Below the pieces are notes generated by a model. That model saw only the letters and a program-made list of their open reading frames with translations. It searched no databases and was not told the origin of the DNA. Of a stretch of DNA of 11,953 nt, positions 1 to 8,089 are shown one piece after another (within the stretch, counting starts at the first letter, position 1; each line of letters opens with the position of its first letter). Origin of the DNA: CAZPEV01 sp964585635 (GTDB lineage Bacteria > Zixibacteria > MSB-5A5 > GN15 > JAAZOE01); contig CAZPEV010000098.1 in the NCBI GenBank assembly GCA_964585635.1, forward strand, positions 1 to 11,953, read 5' to 3'. A program made the position numbers and the translations under genes.

Positions 1-1
1 A

Positions 2-1699
2 CGCAAGCATAGTATCATGTTCGCGGCCGTTTGGGCAATCTTCGGGGTGGCCTCGGCGGTATCCGCGCCGAGAATCGTCTCGATTACCACCTGCCGAGGC
101 ATCAATGAACCGGGGACCATCCCCACCGGCATCACGGATGCCTTCACGGCGCAGACGCCGGCGATTCATGCGGTCGCGGTCCTTGACGGAGTCGCCGCCG
201 GCACGGTACTGACCGGAACCTGGGTGGCGGTCGACGCCATCGAAACTCCCAACTATGTGATCGATTCGGCGGTGGTTCATGTCGATCAAGGGGGACAGGT
301 GCGGGCCCATTTTTCCATCTCTCGGCCCAACAGCGGCTGGCCGACGGGCAACTATCGTCTGGATTTCATGATTGACGGCACGCTGGCCGCGTCGGTGCCG
401 TTTACCATCACCGCGGGATCGGAAAACTCGCTCCCGCCCGGCGCCACCAAGTCGGGACGAGCGCCTGCTCCGACGACCCAGGAACGGTCACGCCCCCCCT
501 CCCCGTCTACGCCGCTTCCGTCCAAGGGCCTTTCGGGCACCTATTCTTATGATGATCAGGGAACAACCGTGACCCTGATCCTCAAGGAAGAGGGTAACGG
601 CAGCGTCACCGGCTCTCTGGCCGGTCCAGACGGCCTGCAGATGAAAGTGGAAGGAATGATGCAGGAAGAGGCCGCGGTCGGGAGTTGCTACAATGATCAG
701 GGCGGATATTATTTCGAAGCGTATCAGGAGAATGGTAAACTGACGCTCAATCTGATCGAACCGGGGGCCGATAACGCGCCGGATTACTCGCGGACGCAGC
801 AAATGATCTTCTCCCGGAGCGGCGGAGGGAAATCATCATCGCCGTCACCGCTTTCGCCGGGGCGCACTCTGCCGGCCGGCCGGCAACAGTCGGCCGAAGT
901 CCCCTCCGGCGCACCCGGATTGTCGACGGAGTCTATCGGTGATGCCGCCTGGGGATTCGCCGTCCATCCGCCAGCCGGATGGAAGTCGCAGAAGACGGCG
1001 CAAGGAATCATCCTGGGACATGATGCCATCGTCGGGATGATCCTGATCTTCCCTCACCAGATGACCGACTTTCAAACCGTCCAGGCCCAGATGCAAAGCG
1101 GCATCAACGAAGCCGGCACGCAACTCTCCTTGACCGGCGGCCTCCAACAGATCGGCAATAACGCCGTCGCCGGCGACTATGCTGGTATATTCAACGGCCA
1201 GCAAGTAAAGGCGTGCGGCATCGGGACGATTTCCCCCCATGGCGGCGGGGCCTACATCCTGGCCGTCACCACGCCCGACAAATATACGGGCGAGATCGCC
1301 CGGGCCGCCGATGCCGTCGCTTCGGGGATGGAATACAGCCCGCCCCAAACGTCGGATTTGATGCAAGCCTTTGCCGGTACCTGGGTAACCATGACCAAAA
1401 ACACCCAAACGAAAGTGACCTTGGCTCCCGATGGCGGCTATTACGAGAATTATGAGGCCAGTTACTCCGGCTCGTCGTCCGATCAAATGGGCAATCAAGA
1501 CCTCGCCTGGGGCCAGGCCAACCAGAGCCAAAGCCAGGGGCGATGGGCGGCGCGCGGCAGCCGCGAGCAAGGGGTAATCACTATTACCTACAACAATGGC
1601 AGTACCACGACGGTAGAATATCGAGTCCACGTCGAGAACGGCGAGACTTACTGGAACGAGTACTGGTTCAACGGGGATCTATACGGCCGGGAGCGATAG
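2..1699 (+). CDS. Secreted multidomain beta-rich protein of unknown function, 5' end outside the window
   Basis: I do not recognise a named family. The first ATG in the window is at 17, but the frame stays open to the edge and reads RKHSI before it. That Met has no positive n-region and no Shine-Dalgarno, whereas the upstream basic residues would complete a signal peptide ending near AVSA (residue 17, counted from the ATG at 17). The true start is therefore probably just off the left edge. Four parts are visible. Residues 18-135 are an Ig-like beta domain with SITTCRGI near its start and GWPTGNYRLDFMIDG near its end. After a Pro/Ser-rich linker (136-170), residues 172-268 begin LSGTYSY and look like a small lipocalin-like barrel. 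After a second linker, residues 308-440 begin WGFAVHPPAGW and resemble a PsbP/DUF1795-like fold. Residues 450-560 (AFAGTWVTM to EYWFNGDLYGRER) look like a second lipocalin-like barrel. It is probably exported to the periplasm or beyond. The fold assignments are inference from residue patterns; that it is a real secreted gene is well supported. Confidence 0.85.
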   Translation, partial: RKHSIMFAAVWAIFGVASAVSAPRIVSITTCRGINEPGTIPTGITDAFTAQTPAIHAVAVLDGVAAGTVLTGTWVAVDAIETPNYVIDSAVVHVDQGGQVRAHFSISRPNSGWPTGNYRLDFMIDGTLAASVPFTITAGSENSLPPGATKSGRAPAPTTQERSRPPSPSTPLPSKGLSGTYSYDDQGTTVTLILKEEGNGSVTGSLAGPDGLQMKVEGMMQEEAAVGSCYNDQGGYYFEAYQENGKLTLNLIEPGADNAPDYSRTQQMIFSRSGGGKSSSPSPLSPGRTLPAGRQQSAEVPSGAPGLSTESIGDAAWGFAVHPPAGWKSQKTAQGIILGHDAIVGMILIFPHQMTDFQTVQAQMQSGINEAGTQLSLTGGLQQIGNNAVAGDYAGIFNGQQVKACGIGTISPHGGGAYILAVTTPDKYTGEIARAADAVASGMEYSPPQTSDLMQAFAGTWVTMTKNTQTKVTLAPDGGYYENYEASYSGSSSDQMGNQDLAWGQANQSQSQGRWAARGSREQGVITITYNNGSTTTVEYRVHVENGETYWNEYWFNGDLYGRER

Positions 1700-1729
1700 G
1701 ATTTTCTTAGGGGGAGGCCACGGGGCTCG

Positions 1730-1760
1730 GCGAGACCGATTCTATCCGGGTCGGTCTCGC
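1730..1760 (+). terminator. Hairpin after the first gene, possible terminator
   Basis: A perfect 10-bp inverted repeat (GCGAGACCGA at 1730-1739, TCGGTCTCGC at 1751-1760) encloses an 11-base loop, 30 bases after the stop codon of the first gene. The position suits a transcription terminator or an mRNA-stabilising 3' hairpin. No T-run follows, so it is not a classical intrinsic terminator. Confidence 0.45.
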
Positions 1761-2191
1761 GCATTCATCGGAACCCCCCAGAAGACGAAGAAGCAATCGC
1801 CCAACGGGGCACATCCCCCGCTGACCCCTTGCCCCGTGACTTGGTCGACCTGCGGCACCTTATCGTATGGCAAGTCGCTTCTTAACAACGACTTCCAGGC
1901 CGCCAACAGGCAGGATAATGGGCCGGCCGGCATAATCTATAGTTACATCGTTCCGGCGGGTGCCGTACTTCTGATATTTGACGTATTGGGCACCATCGGC
2001 GAGCCGAAAGCCGGTCCTGGAGCAGCAGCGATAGCCGCCAACTATTTCAGAATCCCCTATCCATTTAACCCCGAGACCCGGATCGATCACGCCCTTGATA
2101 TGGTGCTCGTAATCATGCCACAAACAGTAGTGCCTGAGCAGAGACGGCTGGCCGTATGCAGGACCTTTGGCCGGCTGCAAGTCGACGAGCA
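1761..2191. other. Stretch without a convincing gene; one unexplained minus-strand frame
   Basis: No gene I can recognise lies here. The best frame is on the minus strand, 2180 down to 1860, with a TTG as its only plausible start. It reads LQPAKGPAYGQPSLLRHYC at the beginning and GGLEVVVKKRLAIR at the end. By hand count, about 63 percent of its codons end in G or C, so it could be the decayed end of a former gene. It has no visible ribosome-binding site, no recognisable motif, and it overlaps plus-strand frames of similar length. On the plus strand a frame at 2040-2099 contains YPFNPETRI, which resembles the opening motif of FlgD-like C-terminal sorting domains. The rest of that domain cannot be followed. 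I treat the stretch as probably non-coding or decayed. Confidence 0.3.
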
Positions 2192-2284
2192 GCCAAGTCG
2201 ATTCCGGGACTTCTCCGCCGCCTCCCGACCGGCCTCGACTTCCTTCATGATGCCGGTGATCTGCTCGTCACCGCGACGAATCGA
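2192..2284 (-). pseudogene. Relic of IS3-family transposase OrfA N-terminus
   Basis: Read on the minus strand from 2284 to 2192, the DNA encodes 31 residues beginning SIRRGDEQITGIMKEVEAG and continuing REAAEKSRNRLG. From memory, IS3-family OrfA proteins typically begin close to FSEEQIIGILKEAEAG followed by AELCRRHGIS, the first helices of their helix-turn-helix DNA-binding domain. Ten of the 13 residues in the EQI to EAG stretch match that consensus. Two tandem TAG codons sit directly upstream in frame (2285-2290), no Met remains, and the expected continuation (ATFYxWK) is absent. OrfB with its DDE core and terminal inverted repeats are also not visible. This is therefore a small fragment of a former insertion sequence, not a functional element. 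The match is against remembered family sequences, not a database search. Confidence 0.55.
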
Positions 2285-2432
2285 CTACTAGCCAATCCTC
2301 TTTGGGGCAACGGACTGCCTCGCAATCGAGGCCGCGGCGGGACTGGTCGGGAGGGAGAAGGTAACCGCATCCGCTTGGCCCCGGATCGCCTCAGTCTCTC
2401 CAAAGAAAATCAAAATTCTGATGAGAATCGGC

Positions 2433-2461
2433 TTGCGTATCCATCTTGGAAAGGATATGCT
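2433..2461 (+). promoter_or_regulatory. Candidate sigma-70-like promoter for the macroglobulin-pbpC operon
   Basis: TTGCGT (2433-2438) and TATGCT (2456-2461) are separated by 17 bases and match the -35 and -10 consensus at 3 and 4 of 6 positions. They lie in the most AT-rich part of the intergenic region. Transcription from here would give a leader of about 140 bases before the macroglobulin start. The match is weak and the organism's sigma consensus is unknown. Confidence 0.25.
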
Positions 2462-2487
2462 ATTCCATTGCATTCTTAAAGTAACAT

Positions 2488-2525
2488 CACCGGTGCAATC
2501 GTTTCATACCGGCTCTGGTGAAACG
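2488..2525 (+). promoter_or_regulatory. Palindrome and hairpin in the leader of the macroglobulin gene
   Basis: An 8-bp palindrome, CACCGGTG (2488-2495), is followed within five bases by a hairpin. The hairpin arms are CGTTTCA (2500-2506) and TGAAACG (2519-2525), and two more CC/GG pairs can form inside. It could be an operator or a structured 5' leader about 85 bases before the start codon. I cannot assign it to a known riboswitch or regulator family. Confidence 0.25.
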
Positions 2526-2597
2526 GCGGGAGACGAAGCCATCCGGCTGCGGCAGGCATCCGGATTCCAGCAAGGGATCTTTGATATTTAGTAACAC

Positions 2598-2603
2598 GGG
2601 AGG
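2598..2603 (+). promoter_or_regulatory. Ribosome-binding site of the macroglobulin gene
   Basis: GGGAGG lies five bases before the ATG at 2609. It is a strong Shine-Dalgarno match and fixes the start of the macroglobulin reading frame. Confidence 0.75.
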
Positions 2604-2608
2604 CAGGA

Positions 2609-5600
2609 ATGCCTAAACGATTCCAGGCGTTGCGGGCGCAGTTGGTTTCACACCCATTTCGATTTGTCATCATCAGTCTGCTGTCCATTGGCCTTTTAAT
2701 TACCGTTTTTGCGGGACTTTCAACCAGCGTTCCGGATAACGAAATCCGGGTCATCTCATTTGACCCGGCCGGAAACGTGAATCTCAGGACCAACTTCACG
2801 ATCAGGTTCTCCAAGGACATGGTCCCCAAGGATAGCATCGACAAGCCTGTCCTGGACCCTCCGCTGGTATTCATGCCGGCTATCCGCGGCATGGCACGCT
2901 GGGTGGAAACGGACGTCTTGCGGTTTTTCCCCGATGCCGAATTGCTTCCGGCTACCAGGTATGTCGTTCGGGTGGAATCGGACAAGACCTGGATTTCAGG
3001 ATTCAAGATCGCCAGCAAGGAAATCTATCACTTCGAGACGCCGCTTCTTAGGGTAATCGATTGGCGCTGCTACCCCGACGCCGATCCGTCCGCCAGGGGT
3101 TCGATGCGCCTCTACTGCCGTCTACGACTGAATTATAAGGTCAGCCTGGAGGAGCTTCAGAACAACCTGACCATTGAAGGAGACCGGGGCGCGGCCAAAT
3201 CATCGCTCTATTTTTCCGTTTGGCCGGCGGGTCAAGCGCAGGCCGTTCTGCCGGCTCCGGCCGCTTCGGACTTGGGCAAACAGCCGATCTATGCCACTGA
3301 TTTTGACCTGGTCACGGAGCCGATTCTTCAAAGCAACTCCCTGCAATCCTATTCCATGATACTGGCGGCTGGGTTGGGGTGTCAAAACTGTGGTCTGGGC
3401 CTGCTGGAGTCGGCGACCACCTCCGCGGACATTCAGCCAAGACAACCGTTGGTGATCAATGAGGTCACCAGCCGCGAAGGCGACGAGGGCACGATCATTG
3501 TCGAAATATCCGGCCGGCCGGTGATTGAAGAAGCCAAATCGTATATTTCGATTGACCCGAAGACCGATTTCATCGTGGAGCAGAATTACAGCGGCCTGCT
3601 GCTGCGGGGGAATTTCCGCCCCGCTGAGACCTACACCGTCTCCATCGCCGCCGGACTGCCCTCAACCGGCGGCAGTATTCTGGAACGGGATTTTTCAACC
3701 AAGATCGCCGACCTTCTTCCCTCCATCGCTTTTACCTCGCGGGCCATGTTCCTTCCTCGGCAGGGAAACGGGTTAATCGAATGCCGAACCACCAATATCG
3801 AGAAGGTGGACGTTGAGGTCGAGCAGGTGTTCGCCAATAACTTGGTCTATTTTCTGACGTCCGGCTATGGCAATGCATACGACTGGGAATCACGGTCAGG
3901 CCTGTTGGGCCGGTCGCTTTTTATTAAGGAAATGGACCTGGATTCCCGTCTCAACGAGCCGTTGGCCACCACCATTGACGTCAAAGGGATTGCCGGCACG
4001 GCCGCTCGCGGGATATTCAAGGTGTCGGTATGGAACAAGGACCAGCGCTGGACCTCCGACAGCCGCTATGCCATGATAACGGACATCGGCCTGTCGGCCC
4101 GCTTCTCCGGCGAATACCTTATGGTCTGGGCCAATTCGCTCGGCGCTGCAACGCCGTTGTCCGGAGTCAACGTTACCCTCATAAGCAGGAATAATCAGGT
4201 TCTGGTGGAAGGAAAGACCGATTTCCGCGGCCTGGCCGTCTTCGACGACATCAAGGACAAGCTGGCCGGCTTTGAGCCGTTTGTCGTCACGGCCGCCCTT
4301 GATGGCGACCTGTCGTACCTGCGATTGGACGAAACCCTGCTGCCGATCAGCGATTTCGACGTGGCGGGGCGACCCTACCTGTCGTCGGGATACGAAGCCT
4401 TTATCTATACCGATCGAGGCGTCTATCGACCGGGCGATACCGTCCATATCGTCTCCGCGGTACGCGGTCTGGGAGCGTCACTCCCCCCCAGCTTCCCCTA
4501 TTTCCTGACCATCTTCGACAACCAGGGACGAAAATTCACCAGCTTTCGCCAGACGACCGAGGGTTCGGCGATGGCGGCGCTGGACTTTCCCGTCCCCGAT
4601 TATGCCGCCACCGGCAAGTACAGCGTGGCGGCCGTCATCGGCGAGGATATGCAAATCGGGCGGATCGAGTTTCTGGTGGAAGAATTCATGCCCGATCGCA
4701 TCAAGGTTACTCTCACTACGCCGACATCGACCTATCGCGCTGGCGAGCGGGTGACCGCCGGGGTGGACGCCAGATTCCTATTTGGCCCGCCCGCCGCCGG
4801 ACATCAACTGTCCGGCCATCTCACGATTGAGGCCAACACCTTCGCGCCGCCCGGCTGGTCACAATACCGCTTTGCCAATACCGAGATGGCGTTTACCACG
4901 ATGGAAATTGACCTGCCCGATACGGCGCTGGACGAAACCGGCGGACACACCTACGAGTACCTGATTCCCGAAAAGCTTCTGGCGCCTTCCTCACTGAAGG
5001 GCTTGCTGTCGGCCACCGTCTCCGAACAGGGCGGACGCGGCGTCAGCGACTATACGGAAATAGCTATCCACCCCTACGAGCGCTACGTCGGCCTGAAACT
5101 CAACCTAAATGGCTATGCTAAGCCGGGCGAGCCAGTCGAGGCCGCCCTGATCGCGGTCGGTATCGACGGCAAGCCGGTCAGCTTGCCCACGTGCGACGTC
5201 CAATTCTACCGGGTGGTGTATAACACCGTCCTGAAAATGGATAAAACCGGCCTTTACCGCTATGTGTCGGAGCGCAAAACCTTGCTGGTGGATTCCGCGG
5301 TGGTACCTCTGGGAGTGGATGGCGGGCGGGTTTCATTTACACCGACTGATTATGGAAGTTATGAAATCATCGCGCGCGACGCCGCCGGCGGCCATTCCAC
5401 CTCGGCTGACTTTTATGCCTCCGGCTGGGGTTACGCCCCCTGGGCCTTGACCAATCCCGATCGATTGGAATTGGCGCTGGACAAGGCGGCGTACGAATCG
5501 GGTGAAAAAGGGATTTTGCAGGTACAGGCGCCATTCGGCGGCAAATTGCTGGTGACGGTGGAAAACACCCGGGTTCTGGACGTCATCACCCGCGATATGA

Positions 5601-8074
5601 AGGACAATACCGCCGAATTGGAAATCCCGATCAAGAAAGAGTATTTCCCCAACGCCTATATCACCGCCACCGTGATCCGGCCGGCTGATTCCCTGGAAGC
5701 CAACATGCCGGCGCGGGCCTTTGGGCTGGTTCCCCTGCGACTGTCGGTTGAGGAAAAACGGCTGGGCCTGTCCATCAGCGCCCCGGAGGTAGTCAAACCG
5801 AAAAGCAAGATCGCCATCGAGATCCAGATCGACCGGCCGCGCGTGTCGGACGTCACCATCGCCGTCGTGGACGCCGGGATTCTGCAATCGACCGATTTCA
5901 AGACCCCCGACGCGATGGAATTTTTCTACGGCAAGAAGCAGCCCGGCTTGAAATCGTACGACCTGTACTCGTTCCTCTATCCGCGGGTTGCCCAATCCCC
6001 CAGCCATCTCGGCCCCGGCGACCGAATGTTTGCCGGCGCGCGCCGACGGCATGTCAATCCGATCACCGCTCGGCGCGTCAAATCGGTCGCCCTCTGGTCC
6101 GGAATCGTGAAGACCGATGCCGCCGGCAAAGCCGCCGCTTCGTTTGATCTGCCGGAATTCAACGGCAAAGTAATCATCATGGCGGTGGCGGCCCAAAATG
6201 ACCGCTTTGGATCATCGGCCAAAGAGATGATCGTGCGGGACAAAATCGTGATCCAGGAAAGCTTCCCCCGCTTCATCAGTCCCAACGATGTCTTCGACGG
6301 CCTGGTGACGCTCTTCAACAACACCGGCGCCCCGGCCGACATCACCGTCACCGTGACCGCCGACGGTCCGATCGAGCCGATATCCCCGACCACCGCCACG
6401 GTGCGGCTGGACAATAACCGGGAGGGGACGGCCATCTTCAAAATGAAGGCCAAACAGGCCCCCGGAAAGGTATCGTTTACCTTGGGCGCCAAAGCCGACG
6501 GGGAAACGGCAACACTTTCGTTGGAGATGGCCAACCGCGCGGCCCAGCCGTTGACGACACAATACGGCGCCGGCGTCGTAACCAGGGATGCCCCCGCGGA
6601 CTTCACCTTCCCCGGCGACTGGCTGGCCACGACCGACCAGTACGTTCTCCGAACGTCCACGCTGCCGGCGACATCATTGGCGCGGAATATTCAGTACCTG
6701 CTGTCGTACCCCTACGGTTGTGTCGAACAAACCACCTCCCGGCTTTTCCCCATGCTCTATTTCAATGATTTGGTCAAGGTGGTGGATCCGTCGCTCTTCG
6801 GCGGCCAGGGACCGGATTACTTCATCCAGGAAGGAATCGTACGGCTGGCCGGCATGATCCTGCCGGATAAATCATTCGCCTTCTGGCCCGGTGCCACCAC
6901 CGGCAATAATTGGGCCACCATCTATGCCTCACATTTTCTGATCGAGGCCGCCCGCGCGGGATATTACGTGGATAAGAAATTGATGGAGGATATCCAGGAT
7001 CATCTCAATGACATAGCCCAGGGAAAGAAGGTGCGCGATCTGACCGATGTGCATCGCGTCTATGCCGCCTATGTGCTGGCCAAGGCCGGTAAACTTTCTC
7101 AGCGCGTGATCACCTACCTGAAAAACCTCGACCCCTCCGGAATGGAATCATATTCGCGGCACCAATTGGCCGGGGCGCTGGCGCTGGCCGGGAACACCGA
7201 TCTGGCCGTCAAGCTGATTCCGGTCAATATTCAACCCGACCTTTTTGAACCGGAAACCGGCGGCAATTTCAGCTCCGGCGTCCGAACCAACGCCATCCTT
7301 TTGGATATTCTGCTGGAGATCATGCCCAATCATCCTTCGGCCCCGGTACTGGCGGCCTCTCTGATGGAGGAGTCCCGCGTCGGCCACTGGTATACGACCC
7401 AGGATAACGCCTTCGCCCTGATGGCCCTGGGCAAATACTTCAAGAGCCATCCCACCGCCGGCTATACGGGTACGATTGTCATCGAGCGGGATAAGAGTTA
7501 CCGCATCGACTCGACCGGCTTCAAATTGACCCGCACCGATCTGGGCAACCGCAAAGTCCAGCTGTCGCTGACATCGGGCGACGGTCCTTGTTATTACTAC
7601 TGGCAGGCCGGCGGCATCTCCGCCACCGCGGCCGCCCCGGAATACGACCGTGGCATCAAAGTCAGGCGGGAATACCTTAACGAGGACGGCGCGCCGGTCG
7701 ATTTGGCCAAGGTGAAACTCGGCGCCCGGATGGTCGGAGTGATCACCGTCGAAGCGCTGGACAAGACGTTAGACAACGTGGTCGTTAACGATCTGCTCCC
7801 GGCGGCATTTGAAATCGAGAACCCCCGTTTAAAGACCAGCGCGCGGTTGTCGTGGATACCCAGGCAGGGTCCGGCCGTCGATTACCAGGATATTCGCGAT
7901 GATCGTCTGTTGCTGTTTACGCGATTGACGCCGCAACATCCGCTGAAATTTTATTACAGCCTGCGGGTCATATGCGCCGGCACGTTCAAGATACCCCCCG
8001 TCGCCGCGGAATGCATGTACAACCCGCTTATCGCCGGCAGCGCCTCGTCCGGTGCGGTGACGGTCGAACAATAA
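2609..8074 (+). CDS. yfhM: Bacterial alpha-2-macroglobulin (YfhM type), thioester-containing protease trap
   Basis: This is a periplasmic pan-protease inhibitor. A protease that cuts its bait region triggers a conformational change that exposes an internal thioester and traps the protease covalently. The 1,821-residue protein starts with a basic segment and one hydrophobic helix (about residues 19-38). No lipobox Cys follows, so it is predicted to be an inner-membrane signal anchor, unlike the lipoprotein form in E. coli (about 1,650 residues). Macroglobulin-like beta domains follow. One carries YTDRGVYRPGDTVHI (from Tyr600), a hallmark of the A2M_N domain. A bait-region domain contains SGWGYAPW and APFGGKLLVTVEN. 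The conserved A2M domain starts near SVALWSG (Trp1163) and includes NGKVIIMAVAAQNDRFG. The thioester motif YPYGCVEQTTSRLF (Cys1371 to Gln1374) opens the alpha-helical thioester domain. The C-terminal beta domain ends at residue 1821. A GGGAGG site fixes the start. pbpC follows after 15 bases, almost certainly in the same operon. The family call is very secure. Confidence 0.96.
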   Translation: MPKRFQALRAQLVSHPFRFVIISLLSIGLLITVFAGLSTSVPDNEIRVISFDPAGNVNLRTNFTIRFSKDMVPKDSIDKPVLDPPLVFMPAIRGMARWVETDVLRFFPDAELLPATRYVVRVESDKTWISGFKIASKEIYHFETPLLRVIDWRCYPDADPSARGSMRLYCRLRLNYKVSLEELQNNLTIEGDRGAAKSSLYFSVWPAGQAQAVLPAPAASDLGKQPIYATDFDLVTEPILQSNSLQSYSMILAAGLGCQNCGLGLLESATTSADIQPRQPLVINEVTSREGDEGTIIVEISGRPVIEEAKSYISIDPKTDFIVEQNYSGLLLRGNFRPAETYTVSIAAGLPSTGGSILERDFSTKIADLLPSIAFTSRAMFLPRQGNGLIECRTTNIEKVDVEVEQVFANNLVYFLTSGYGNAYDWESRSGLLGRSLFIKEMDLDSRLNEPLATTIDVKGIAGTAARGIFKVSVWNKDQRWTSDSRYAMITDIGLSARFSGEYLMVWANSLGAATPLSGVNVTLISRNNQVLVEGKTDFRGLAVFDDIKDKLAGFEPFVVTAALDGDLSYLRLDETLLPISDFDVAGRPYLSSGYEAFIYTDRGVYRPGDTVHIVSAVRGLGASLPPSFPYFLTIFDNQGRKFTSFRQTTEGSAMAALDFPVPDYAATGKYSVAAVIGEDMQIGRIEFLVEEFMPDRIKVTLTTPTSTYRAGERVTAGVDARFLFGPPAAGHQLSGHLTIEANTFAPPGWSQYRFANTEMAFTTMEIDLPDTALDETGGHTYEYLIPEKLLAPSSLKGLLSATVSEQGGRGVSDYTEIAIHPYERYVGLKLNLNGYAKPGEPVEAALIAVGIDGKPVSLPTCDVQFYRVVYNTVLKMDKTGLYRYVSERKTLLVDSAVVPLGVDGGRVSFTPTDYGSYEIIARDAAGGHSTSADFYASGWGYAPWALTNPDRLELALDKAAYESGEKGILQVQAPFGGKLLVTVENTRVLDVITRDMKDNTAELEIPIKKEYFPNAYITATVIRPADSLEANMPARAFGLVPLRLSVEEKRLGLSISAPEVVKPKSKIAIEIQIDRPRVSDVTIAVVDAGILQSTDFKTPDAMEFFYGKKQPGLKSYDLYSFLYPRVAQSPSHLGPGDRMFAGARRRHVNPITARRVKSVALWSGIVKTDAAGKAAASFDLPEFNGKVIIMAVAAQNDRFGSSAKEMIVRDKIVIQESFPRFISPNDVFDGLVTLFNNTGAPADITVTVTADGPIEPISPTTATVRLDNNREGTAIFKMKAKQAPGKVSFTLGAKADGETATLSLEMANRAAQPLTTQYGAGVVTRDAPADFTFPGDWLATTDQYVLRTSTLPATSLARNIQYLLSYPYGCVEQTTSRLFPMLYFNDLVKVVDPSLFGGQGPDYFIQEGIVRLAGMILPDKSFAFWPGATTGNNWATIYASHFLIEAARAGYYVDKKLMEDIQDHLNDIAQGKKVRDLTDVHRVYAAYVLAKAGKLSQRVITYLKNLDPSGMESYSRHQLAGALALAGNTDLAVKLIPVNIQPDLFEPETGGNFSSGVRTNAILLDILLEIMPNHPSAPVLAASLMEESRVGHWYTTQDNAFALMALGKYFKSHPTAGYTGTIVIERDKSYRIDSTGFKLTRTDLGNRKVQLSLTSGDGPCYYYWQAGGISATAAAPEYDRGIKVRREYLNEDGAPVDLAKVKLGARMVGVITVEALDKTLDNVVVNDLLPAAFEIENPRLKTSARLSWIPRQGPAVDYQDIRDDRLLLFTRLTPQHPLKFYYSLRVICAGTFKIPPVAAECMYNPLIAGSASSGAVTVEQ

Positions 8075-8080
8075 GGGGAG
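8075..8080 (+). promoter_or_regulatory. Ribosome-binding site supporting the TTG start of pbpC
   Basis: GGGGAG follows the macroglobulin TAA immediately and lies nine bases before the TTG at 8090. It supports that rare start codon and translation from the shared mRNA. No better in-frame ATG precedes the basic, membrane-anchoring N-terminus. Confidence 0.5.
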
Positions 8081-8089
8081 TAAGCTCGG

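Noticed and set aside
845..1630. Minus-strand frame of 261 codons within the first gene.
   Set aside because: It is antisense to the well-supported secreted protein. Long antisense frames are common at this GC content, and the translation shows no domain.
1811..1835. TGACCCCTTGCCCC-like sequence as an insertion-sequence end.
   Set aside because: No matching inverted copy or target duplication was found on the other side of the relic.
1836..2291. Plus-strand frame of 151 codons as a gene.
   Set aside because: No ribosome-binding site and no recognisable domain. Its last third is antisense to the insertion-sequence relic. Only the short YPFNPETRI motif attracted attention and is listed separately.
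2201..2300. Plus-strand reading TGLDFLHDAGDLLVTATNRLL as the end of a type IX sorting domain.
   Set aside because: It is the exact complement of the IS3 OrfA-like stretch, which matches its family better (10 of 13 residues) and without gaps. The sorting-domain reading needs a deletion and lacks the YxYRL core.
2476..3018. Minus-strand frame of 180 codons overlapping the start of the macroglobulin gene.
   Set aside because: It is a shadow of the strongly supported macroglobulin frame, with no own start signal or motif.
5333..6196. Minus-strand frame of 287 codons inside the macroglobulin gene.
   Set aside because: It is antisense to the conserved bait and A2M domains, and its low-complexity Gly/Arg/Asp-rich translation is typical of a shadow frame.
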